Shown here piece after piece: positions 1 to 5,238 of a stretch of DNA of 5,238 nt. The notes under the pieces are model-generated. The model was not told the DNA's origin. It was given only the letters and a program-made list of their open reading frames with translations, and did no database searches. Where the stretch lies: assembly GCA_014729375.1 (NCBI GenBank), contig WJKA01000392.1, positions 1-5,238 on the forward strand, given 5' to 3'. This DNA is from Chitinivibrionales bacterium (GTDB lineage: Bacteria; Fibrobacterota; Chitinivibrionia; Chitinivibrionales; WJKA01). Both the position numbers and the translations under genes were made by a program. Within the stretch, counting starts at the first letter, position 1. The number at the start of each line of letters is the position of its first letter.

Positions 1-214
1 CTGGCCGCGCACAATTATTTCCCTTAGACCGGACTTCAATTAAATACTCGTTCTACCTGCTGAAAGTTGCCTTACACCAGCATAAAAAATCGGCGTATAA
101 GCCTTTTTGCCGATAATGATGGGTGTGCAGGTTCGCTAATAAATTATAATATGGGAGAGAAAAATGCCAGAGCTGCCGGTGACTATTTATTGATTTAACA
201 CTATTTAAATATTC
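1..214. other. AT-rich 3' flank without a recognisable gene
   Basis: This stretch lies downstream of the large gene. It is visibly richer in A and T than the coding region and, apart from the putative terminator, holds no convincing feature. The longest open stretch reaching the left edge is 37 codons on the plus strand (bases 3-116, stop TAA at 114-116); its translation resembles nothing I know and it overlaps the terminator hairpin. No start with a ribosome-binding site for a following minus-strand gene is evident. If an operon continues, it must do so left of base 1. Confidence 0.6.
83..114 (-). terminator. Putative rho-independent terminator of the large gene
   Basis: Read on the minus strand, ATCGGC (bases 114-109) can pair with GCCGAT (94-89) across a 14-base loop. 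A run of T residues follows immediately (bases 89-84, A on the plus strand). The hairpin begins 100 bases past the stop codon. The stem is only 6 bp with a large loop, so it is of modest quality. An alternative fold pairs GGC (103-101) with GCC (94-92), flanked by A5/T5, and would use the T tract in its stem. No T tract follows on the plus strand beyond 114, so termination in that direction is less supported. Confidence 0.45.
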
Positions 215-3200
215 TTATCGCACCAGCATTACCTTGTCTTTGAACCGTGCGGCGATTTTCCCGTTTTCTTTGCAGGCTTGCATGCTGATAATAAAAATAC
301 CGCCCGCAAGTGAATTGCCGGGACGCCATTCAATACTGTTGACTCCCGGCCGTAGAGCGGTCTGCTCAGTACTCCATATTTTACGGCCGCTCATGGTGAA
401 AACCTCGAAAACAACGCGCCGGATTCCGGAATACGGCAGGGTATAGTACATCCGGGTGGCACGGGCAAATGGATCGGGGAAACAGCCGGTATAGCCAAGA
501 CGCGGCGCTGATTTATATGCGATAAACCTGTCCAGCGCATCCTCGGTCCCAACCGCCATCATGCAATATTCCCGCCCGTGGCCGGCAATATCTACTGAAA
601 AAGGTTCCTGTGTACCTGTCCATTTTTGCGCATCCGGCTTTGCCAGCTTAATCCGGAGATTATCAGGAAAAGCTCCCCCGCGTTCAAGCGAGATGTTCAC
701 CGAGCCGGACCCGGCTGAATTGTTGTCAAATGCAAGCATGTAGGCATAAACACCGGATTCGGCCCGGTGCTGCATGGCATGGCCCCTTATTTTCGAGTGG
801 ATACTGTCATACACTCCCAGCGTAATTTTTGAAAATGATCGCGGAAGCGAATAATACGAAACACTCCCCTGTTTCTCGGTAAATCCGCAGTACAGGGGAC
901 TTGCCGGGGTGCCATCCTCCATTCGCGCATCCACTCTGATACTCCACCCGCGTGATGATTTTTTCTTTGCAGCAGTACCGCCGAATGATGACAGAGAAAC
1001 AGGCGTGGGTGGTATTTTCAGCACAACAGGTCCGGATTTTCTGTTATAGACCGTATAGCTGATCAGCGGTGGCGGTTCCAACGCCACGGATTGGTCGTCG
1101 AGACCCGGAATTTCTTTTATGTAAAGTCCTTCCGAAACGTAAATGTCCTGCGAAGAATTGCCGATGTCATCACGTACTTCGTTTTCAGACCACTCATAAA
1201 ATTCCAGCGAATCAGCATCATTCCCCGTAGCTTCGATAATATCCCCGATAGGTATTTCGAATAAAAACGGAAGCGCAAAATCGGTCCATTCCTGCGGGGC
1301 CAGCTTGATTGCGCAGGGGCTTTTCAGAGACACGGTTGCCCCGGGACCGAGACCAAACGGTGTCGCCTGACGGGATTTGAGCCACATGACCCTGCCGGGA
1401 ATAAAATCAAATAAAGAATCACGGTTTTTGGAATATTCCACCCATTTATCGCCCGCTGTTTCATTTCCGCTATAGCTGACCCACCGGAAAATACGGAATG
1501 TGCCCGGCGTGTATTCCCAGGTATCCTCATTATCACCGCCGAATTCATCTAACACTGCTTCAAGAGAAGGATCATCAAGCTCGGCCGTTGCCGCCAGAGG
1601 AATCCATTGCATTTCATTGCTGGTGGCAACATCGGAATTATCCCGCAGTGCACGGCGGGAAACATCAACAGAATCCACATGAACACCGTCTTCGATAATA
1701 AGCAGTGCGCGTACACCGGTCTCGGGAGTAATAGTTCCGGGTGGAATCGACGCTTTTACTTCCCCGCCCGCAGTTCCGTCGATAAATCCCGTGTCGGTGG
1801 TGGTGCCGGAAAAAGCATTCTCTCCCCGCGCGTACAACAGCCGCCATCTGACATTTGCAGCATTGTCATCAACCGAAAATTCGTACATAAGCGTATCATC
1901 CGGCCCCACTGCATCGGCAGTGTCACCATTAAAAGACACAGACGGCCCTTTCTTGTCAACAAGCACGATATAGGATATCCGGACATTGCCCGGAGCAACA
2001 AAATCACTGGTCCGGGTATAAACAAAATTCCGCGCGCTGTCCACAACAAAGTTGTAATCGGCGATGATTTTTCCGGCGCTGTCTTTGAACATGCCAATAT
2101 CACCGGCATCGTATCCCGAGGGAATCGAATCGTAATAAATACCGATATATAACGGCTGATACGAATCGGTACCGAGTGAAAATCCCACGCTTACCGGTAT
2201 GAAATCATCTGAGATACCCTCAGGATTGTACGAGCGGGCAGTATCCGTGAACACGTTTGGTATGGTATAGCGATCATCCTTGAACAGCACGACTTTTCCA
2301 TTAAAGGTTTTTGCGGAATCGCCGGTAAAATAGGAAACCGTCTGCCGGGTAAATGATGGTGTGGTTACAGTATCGATGCCCCCGGAATCAGGCCCGGCCC
2401 AGGGGCCGTCAGCGCTGCGAAGCCAGAGCGCGATAAAATACGTCTCCTCAAATTGCATCTGAGCACCGATTTCGATCTCTAACGTACCGCTCTTTTCTCC
2501 ACCCTCCTGTCCAATCGTTTCAATAATATCGTTTGACGTTTCATCCGGGCTGGTGGTAACGGCATCCAGGGAATCGGTACCAAATACTGCGGCCAGCTCA
2601 AGCTCGTAATCCGGCTGCATCTGCACGGTCCAGGATACAATAACCGTATTGCCGGTTTCTGAACAAGCTACCGAATCGATCCGCGCGGTATTCTCGATTT
2701 CTTTTGTTGGATCGACAGCCCCGGTTGTCGCTGTTTGCAGCGTGTTGGAGGTAATTTCTGTCCACAGAAGGTTTTTCCGGTACTGAAGCGCGATAAAATA
2801 CTTTTTTTCGCTTGTCAGCCCCGGTATACGGAGTGACGTATCCGTTGCAGAGGCGGGAGAAATAATTTCGACCAGTGACACAAGGGAATCCGATGGGTAT
2901 CCGAGGCCGATCGAATCGGGTGATGCGACATAGAGTACCCGGATGCTGTCAGCATCTGAGACCGCATCCCACCGCACGATAATGCTTGTAGCAGAGACCT
3001 CATCGATATACATGTTCGTTGCCGTGCCCGGACGCGGCCAGCCGACAATGAAATCGGTTTCCGATATTTTTTCACTGGCCCGACCATTGGTACCCAGTAA
3101 AAGCTGGTGTGCGTAAACACGCTGAGTATCCGCCTCAAAAGAGGGATTGGCGATGCGCCACTCATAGCGGCTTCCACTCCGGTCGGCAAGGAACCGGTCG

Positions 3201-5238
3201 ACGGCAAATTGCTGGAGCTGGACAGTGTCATCGGGAGTAAATCCATACCAGACCACGATTTCACTGATACCGGGCGTATCGATCAACGCAAGGTTTTCTA
3301 GGTAAATAACGGCAGAGTCAAGAGCACTCTCATCGAGGACTACATTACCGGGAGTGCCGTCATTGCCCAGATAGTCGGCGCTGAGAGTCAACCGGTTGTT
3401 GGGACGCATGCCGGTTTTTGCCGCATTGAGTGCGGCAAACGGACTGTTGCCTTTGTCCCAGAGCGGCGAATTCCAGAAATAGGCCGAATCCGCACCGAGG
3501 CTGTCCACAGGCAAATTCACGGTTGCATAATATACGCCGCTGTTGAGATCGTTAAGCATATCATCGATTGAAAAAGTCCACCGTGGATTGGGATCGGCGG
3601 TAAACGGTGTTTCCGACGCATTGTACCACAATCCGATTTCCGTTGACCAGGGCGCGGGGTCCAGCGGGTCTTCTTCTGTCGGAACCTGATCGACATTACT
3701 GAATGCGATTTCAGCCTTTGATGCACCCAGACTTCGAGCGGTAATGGTGACCGGATTATCGCTCTTTACATATTCGATTTCTCTGGTAAACCGGTCTGTG
3801 CCGGCAATACTTCCTCCATCAACGGTGAGCGTGCAGGTATAGGTGCCTTCAGACTGGTAAAAATGGTGTATTGTGTCCAGTTTTGTACTGTAGCTTCTCG
3901 GTGAAGAGCCGTCATCAAACCGCCAGAGCCTGGTATTGATCGACCCGGTCGAGTTGTCGGTGAAAATAACAGTCAGGCCGTCCAGCGATGGATCGTATTC
4001 TATATCAAACGAAGCATTAACCGGGGTGACAACGGTAAGCCGCGCAGCGCTGCTGGTATCGCTGCCTGATTGATTGCCGACAATGCAATAATAAAACGAG
4101 CCGCTCATCGACTGCTGAACATTATCGAGCGTCAAAACCGGTCCTGTCCCGACAACGCCGCCGCCGCTCTGTTTGTACCAGGTATACGTGAGGGGCTCCG
4201 AACCGGTCGCCGTAATCGTAATCTGCGCAGTACCCCCTTCAAGGACCTCGACGCTCGACGGTTGCACCGTAATTTCAGGCGCACCGACAGATACGTCAAG
4301 CGACACGGTCCCCGAAGTGTCCGATCCGAAATCGTTCCACACTGCTACCGAATACTCACCGGCATCCGTGGTCTGTACGTTTACTATCTGGAATGTTGCC
4401 GATGTTGCGCCGCTTATTTCGGCTCCGTCTTTCAGCCACTGGTAGTCTGCAGGCGGATATCCGGTTGCGGAAACGCTGAATGTTACGGTCTCCCCCGCGA
4501 TAACGCTTTGCGACTGCGGATTTCCGGTTATAACCGGTGCTGATGAATCCTGTATGACCGTCACAAGGGTCTGGTTTTCGGGGTGCTGGTTGTGATAGCA
4601 GAGACGGATCCAGTCGCTGGAACGGGCCACAGAGGAGACGCGGATCTCATCGAGAGGTGCGGTAAGGTAATTTTTCATGCCATTATAATCCTGTGCACCG
4701 ATATAAGCAGTTGTAGAACTGGTCGTGATAGTGTTTGCAAAGGGTTTCCCGTTATTTGCCGTACCGTTTAGATAGATCAGCCGTTCATCAGGCTCGATTG
4801 CTGCCGTAACATATGACCATCCACCAATGGTATCGATCGGAATAGTAAGATTGAGATACTTTTCGCCCGAATCCCTATTTGCAAAAAAAGCAACTTTGCC
4901 ACTATCAACGTGATACAGCTTGTAATCCAGCCCTTTTGCAAAAATAACGCCGTTGAAATCCCCCGGCTTGACCCAGGCCGACAGCGTCAGTTGATCGGCT
5001 ATTTCAAGAGAAGAATTGCTTTCGATTGACAAATACTCACCATTTTCCAGCGAATCCGCACCGTCAATAACTCCGCGAATCGATTCATTATCGTTAAACT
5101 GCTGCGGGGTGGCGTCGTTGCTGTTTGCCGTTGCATCGCTGCGAACAGCGGTCCCGGTTTCATTCAGATGCCATACGCCGGCAAATCCGTTGCCTGTTTC
5201 AAAAACATCCGCGCTGCTTGATTCGTCCGCGGCAGAAC
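215..5238 (-). CDS. Large modular secreted/surface protein (DUF2341-LamG-Ig-Ig-PKD-Fn3 array, FlgD/T9SS-like C-terminal domain), 5' partial
   Basis: One uninterrupted minus-strand frame runs from the right edge to TAA at 215-217; its first complete codon is 5234-5236 (residue 1 here). A TTG at 5030-5032 is not the start: the frame upstream is open and encodes the first half of a LamG domain (VWHLNE at residues 21-26). The true start, and presumably a signal peptide, lie beyond 5238. Approximate domains by window residue: DUF2341 tail 1-17, LamG 18-218, Ig-like 234-316 and 319-404, PKD 406-490, four Fn3-like modules 492-961, unassigned beta-rich 964-1199, PG..WL/GWN-like module 1200-1410, beta-rich 1411-1576, FlgD-Ig/T9SS-like domain 1577-1673. 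Known for these families: they are non-catalytic folds used for adhesion, glycan binding and spacing in exported proteins. Inferred: an outer-membrane-exported surface or secreted protein, possibly a polysaccharide- or cell-binding adhesin. No active-site signature was recognised, and a catalytic domain could lie upstream. Only nine cysteines are present. The reading frame is certain; the function is a guess. Confidence 0.96.
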   Translation of the reverse strand, partial: SAADESSSADVFETGNGFAGVWHLNETGTAVRSDATANSNDATPQQFNDNESIRGVIDGADSLENGEYLSIESNSSLEIADQLTLSAWVKPGDFNGVIFAKGLDYKLYHVDSGKVAFFANRDSGEKYLNLTIPIDTIGGWSYVTAAIEPDERLIYLNGTANNGKPFANTITTSSTTAYIGAQDYNGMKNYLTAPLDEIRVSSVARSSDWIRLCYHNQHPENQTLVTVIQDSSAPVITGNPQSQSVIAGETVTFSVSATGYPPADYQWLKDGAEISGATSATFQIVNVQTTDAGEYSVAVWNDFGSDTSGTVSLDVSVGAPEITVQPSSVEVLEGGTAQITITATGSEPLTYTWYKQSGGGVVGTGPVLTLDNVQQSMSGSFYYCIVGNQSGSDTSSAARLTVVTPVNASFDIEYDPSLDGLTVIFTDNSTGSINTRLWRFDDGSSPRSYSTKLDTIHHFYQSEGTYTCTLTVDGGSIAGTDRFTREIEYVKSDNPVTITARSLGASKAEIAFSNVDQVPTEEDPLDPAPWSTEIGLWYNASETPFTADPNPRWTFSIDDMLNDLNSGVYYATVNLPVDSLGADSAYFWNSPLWDKGNSPFAALNAAKTGMRPNNRLTLSADYLGNDGTPGNVVLDESALDSAVIYLENLALIDTPGISEIVVWYGFTPDDTVQLQQFAVDRFLADRSGSRYEWRIANPSFEADTQRVYAHQLLLGTNGRASEKISETDFIVGWPRPGTATNMYIDEVSATSIIVRWDAVSDADSIRVLYVASPDSIGLGYPSDSLVSLVEIISPASATDTSLRIPGLTSEKKYFIALQYRKNLLWTEITSNTLQTATTGAVDPTKEIENTARIDSVACSETGNTVIVSWTVQMQPDYELELAAVFGTDSLDAVTTSPDETSNDIIETIGQEGGEKSGTLEIEIGAQMQFEETYFIALWLRSADGPWAGPDSGGIDTVTTPSFTRQTVSYFTGDSAKTFNGKVVLFKDDRYTIPNVFTDTARSYNPEGISDDFIPVSVGFSLGTDSYQPLYIGIYYDSIPSGYDAGDIGMFKDSAGKIIADYNFVVDSARNFVYTRTSDFVAPGNVRISYIVLVDKKGPSVSFNGDTADAVGPDDTLMYEFSVDDNAANVRWRLLYARGENAFSGTTTDTGFIDGTAGGEVKASIPPGTITPETGVRALLIIEDGVHVDSVDVSRRALRDNSDVATSNEMQWIPLAATAELDDPSLEAVLDEFGGDNEDTWEYTPGTFRIFRWVSYSGNETAGDKWVEYSKNRDSLFDFIPGRVMWLKSRQATPFGLGPGATVSLKSPCAIKLAPQEWTDFALPFLFEIPIGDIIEATGNDADSLEFYEWSENEVRDDIGNSSQDIYVSEGLYIKEIPGLDDQSVALEPPPLISYTVYNRKSGPVVLKIPPTPVSLSSFGGTAAKKKSSRGWSIRVDARMEDGTPASPLYCGFTEKQGSVSYYSLPRSFSKITLGVYDSIHSKIRGHAMQHRAESGVYAYMLAFDNNSAGSGSVNISLERGGAFPDNLRIKLAKPDAQKWTGTQEPFSVDIAGHGREYCMMAVGTEDALDRFIAYKSAPRLGYTGCFPDPFARATRMYYTLPYSGIRRVVFEVFTMSGRKIWSTEQTALRPGVNSIEWRPGNSLAGGIFIISMQACKENGKIAARFKDKVMLVR
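218..508 (-). other. C-terminal FlgD-Ig / type IX (Por) secretion sorting-like domain
   Basis: Residues 1577-1673, ending at the stop. The sequence 'GCFPDPFARATRMYYTLP' corresponds to the 'NYPNPFNPSTTIRYSLP' start of these domains. 'VVFEVFTMSGRKIWSTEQ' matches 'v.leVyd.~GR.v..l', 'LRPGVNSIEWRPGNSLAGGIFIISMQA' matches 'l.pG.~s~.W.~....asGiYf~.l.a', and the terminal 'KDKVMLVR' matches the usual '.kkvvlvk' end. In FCB bacteria such domains direct export through the type IX system and surface attachment or release; the closely related FlgD-Ig family occurs in secreted proteins of phyla without a proven type IX system. Which of the two applies cannot be settled from sequence alone. Its presence is the main evidence that the protein is exported and that the stop at 215-217 is the natural end. 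Confidence 0.75.
509..1006 (-). other. Beta-rich pre-C-terminal region, unassigned
   Basis: Residues about 1411-1576. It begins after a proline-rich boundary ('PPTPVSLSS') and a lysine cluster (KKK at residues 1424-1426). Alternating strands follow, including 'GWSIRVDARMEDGT', 'SVSYYSLPRSFSKITLGVYD', 'GVYAYMLAFDNN' and 'GREYCMMAVGTEDALDRFIA'. Regions of this type, a jelly-roll-like block ending in a '...L.VG.E.....' strand, commonly precede FlgD-Ig/T9SS-type C-terminal domains in secreted proteins. I cannot name the family. By eye it is richer in Lys/Arg than the acidic Fn3 array. Confidence 0.4.
1007..1639 (-). other. PG..WL / GWN-like module of secreted FCB-type proteins
   Basis: Residues about 1200-1410. 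The order of motifs is 'MQWIPLAATAELDDPSLEAV', 'LDEFGG', 'WEYTPGTFRIFRWVSYSG', 'KWVEYSKNRDSLFDFIPGRV', 'MWLKSR', 'GLGPGATVSLKSP', 'IKLAPQEWTDFALPFLF'. I recall the same order in secreted proteins of KSB1/Latescibacteria-like and related bacteria, as 'IPL...VL.DLG......WRLFRW...YVEY......PG.A.WL..R......G.G.TV.......I.L..GWN.IGNPF'. It usually sits just upstream of a C-terminal sorting-type domain, as it does here. In this protein the normally diagnostic GWN.IGNPF is changed to EWTDFALPF. Function of the module is unknown to me. The match is by memory of a pattern, not by a search. Confidence 0.5.
1640..2347 (-). other. Unassigned beta-rich region (probably two domains)
   Basis: Residues about 964-1199. 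I do not recognise a named family. The first part (about 964-1095) has alternating hydrophobic strands, with aromatic-rich 'PLYIGIYYDSIPSGYDAGDIG' near 1028 and 'GNVRISYIVLVDKKGP' closing it. The second (about 1096-1199) opens with 'GPSVSFNGDTADAVGPDD', continues 'LMYEFSVDDNAANVRWRLLYARG' and ends 'GVRALLIIEDGVHVDSVDVS'. This strand pattern looks like an Ig- or cadherin-like fold of the kind that follows a 'D..GP.v' linker in exported proteins. It is in frame with everything around it and shows no sign of insertion or decay. The role is likely structural. Confidence 0.45.
2354..3763 (-). repeat. Array of four divergent fibronectin-III-like modules
   Basis: Residues about 492-613, 614-736, 738-838 and 851-961. 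Modules 3 and 4 are recognisable Fn3: 'SATSIIVRWDAVSDADSIRVLYV...LRIPGLTSEKKYFIALQYR' and 'GNTVIVSWTV...ELELAAVF...TYFIALWLRSADGPW'. They share the exact pentapeptide YFIAL 120 residues apart. Modules 1 and 2 are much more divergent but resemble each other: EIGLWY (533-538) matches EIVVWY (659-664), each followed about 18-22 residues later by an 'F(S/A)(I/V)D..L.D...G..Y' segment and then a 'DS/DT...Y' strand. The shared motif order suggests one ancestral beta-sandwich unit duplicated several times. Fn3 assignment is good for modules 3-4 and inferred for 1-2. No ligand or catalytic role is visible. Confidence 0.6.
3767..4021 (-). other. PKD domain
   Basis: Residues 406-490. The sequence shows 'ASFDIEYDPSLDGLTVIFTDNSTGS', then 'LWRFDDGSSPRSYS' and 'IHHFYQSEGTYTCTLTVDGG'. 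These align with the PKD pattern 'W.FGDG......P.H.Y...G.Y.V.L.V', with the glycine of FGDG replaced by Asp (RFDDG). PKD domains are beta-sandwiches frequent in exported polysaccharide-degrading and adhesive proteins, where they act as spacers or binding modules. Here the domain separates the LamG/Ig block from the Fn3-like array. Confidence 0.85.
4025..4537 (-). repeat. Two tandem Ig-like (I-set type) domains
   Basis: Residues 234-316 and 319-404 are two consecutive Ig-like units with the same order of motifs. Unit 1 has 'P..QSVIAGETVTFSVSATG', 'YQWLKDGAEISGA' and 'DAGEYSVAVWNDFG'. Unit 2 has 'QPSSVEVLEGGTAQITITATG', 'YTWYKQSGG', 'LDNVQQSMSGSFYYCIVGN' and a closing 'SAARLTVV'. Both keep the core Trp of strand C and the Tyr of strand F. 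Neither can form the classic B-F disulfide: unit 1 has Val/Ser at both positions, and unit 2 has only the F-strand cysteine (residue 384). Loss of the disulfide is common in bacterial Ig-like domains. The role is most likely structural spacing or adhesion on the cell exterior. Confidence 0.85.
4583..5238 (-). other. Domain region: DUF2341 tail plus LamG/concanavalin-A-like domain
   Basis: Residues 1-218 of the visible protein. The opening, SSSADVFETGNGFAGVWHLNE, matches my memory of the junction where a DUF2341 module ends (A..S.G.AVFD) and a LamG domain begins (GVWHLNE). Typical LamG landmarks follow: a 'DSTANxNDAT'-like segment at about 32-44, 'GADSLENGEYLSIESNSSLE' leading to 'LTLSAWVKPGD' at about 84-93, 'IYLNG' at about 154-158, 'AYIGAQ' at about 177-182 and the closing 'LDEIRVSSVARSSDWIR' at about 195-211. 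The last motif is highly characteristic of bacterial LamG domains paired with DUF2341. The family is a beta-sandwich that commonly contributes carbohydrate or protein binding; no specific ligand can be read from the sequence. Most of DUF2341 is outside the window. Confidence 0.85.

Noticed and set aside
3..116. Possible C-terminal end of a convergent plus-strand gene (37 open codons to TAA at 114-116)
   Set aside because: Too short to judge, no recognisable sequence, lies in AT-rich DNA, and runs through the terminator hairpin of the large gene.
138..155. TATAAT-like sequence readable on either strand in the 3' flank
   Set aside because: No acceptable -35 element at the right spacing and no gene start follows within the window. 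AT-rich DNA gives such matches by chance.
182..207. Direct repeat ACTATTTA at 182-189 and 200-207
   Set aside because: Eight bases in very AT-rich sequence just past the stop codon, with no insertion element or attachment-site context. Likely chance.
953..967. A-rich run encoding the KKK cluster, considered as a slippage or programmed frameshift site
   Set aside because: The codons are AAG AAA AAA, which do not form an X-XXY-YYZ heptamer in the reading frame. The main frame continues normally to a complete C-terminal domain.
1607..2152. Open frame of 181 codons on the plus strand, antisense to the large gene
   Set aside because: It lies wholly opposite a clearly coding, domain-rich frame. 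Its translation has no recognisable motif and is rich in His/Arg/Ile as expected for an antisense shadow.
2815..3264. Open frame of 149 codons on the minus strand in another frame
   Set aside because: It overlaps the Fn3-like modules in a different frame. The Ser/Leu/Pro-rich translation lacks any family signal, and the main frame is continuous through it.
4070..4543. Open frame of 157 codons on the plus strand
   Set aside because: It is antisense to the two Ig-like domains. The translation is Arg/Cys-rich without domain character, so it is a shadow.
1..5238. Search for CRISPR, tRNA, rRNA, insertion sequences or a multi-gene defence or biosynthetic system
   Set aside because: No regularly spaced repeats, cloverleaf-like segments, terminal inverted repeats or enzyme motifs were seen. 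The window is essentially one structural gene plus its 3' flank.

Overview
The window is dominated by one very large gene on the minus strand. It is open from the right edge (base 5238) to a TAA stop at 215-217. At least 1673 residues are present and the N-terminus lies outside the window. The product reads as a modular, all-beta, extracellular or cell-surface protein. From N to C it shows the tail of a DUF2341-like module, a LamG/concanavalin-A-like domain, two Ig-like domains, a PKD domain, a run of four divergent fibronectin-III-like modules and about 235 residues of unassigned beta-rich sequence. These are followed by a module resembling the PG..WL / GWN-type domain of secreted proteins, a further beta-rich stretch, and a C-terminal FlgD-Ig / type IX (Por) sorting-like domain that ends at the stop.

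The organism is most likely a Gram-negative bacterium of the FCB assemblage (Fibrobacterota, KSB1-, Latescibacteria- or Marinimicrobia-like lineages). The grounds are the combination of DUF2341-LamG, Ig/PKD/Fn3 arrays and a 'PxPF...YxLP...G' C-terminal domain. Fibrobacterota (Chitinispirillia/Chitinivibrionia-like) would fit well, but this is recollection of domain architectures, not a search result. Base composition looks balanced in the gene and clearly AT-rich in the 3' flank.

Layout: bases 1-214 are non-coding as far as I can see and carry one plausible rho-independent terminator for the minus-strand transcript (about 83-114). Bases 215-5238 are the partial gene. No RNA gene, mobile element, CRISPR array or second credible gene is visible. 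The other open frames overlapping the gene are shadows.

No catalytic domain is recognisable in the visible part, so the protein is best described as a putative secreted adhesin or glycan-binding surface protein. I see no new multi-gene system here. The points worth a second look are the divergent internal repeats, the unassigned modules and the atypical C-terminal domain.
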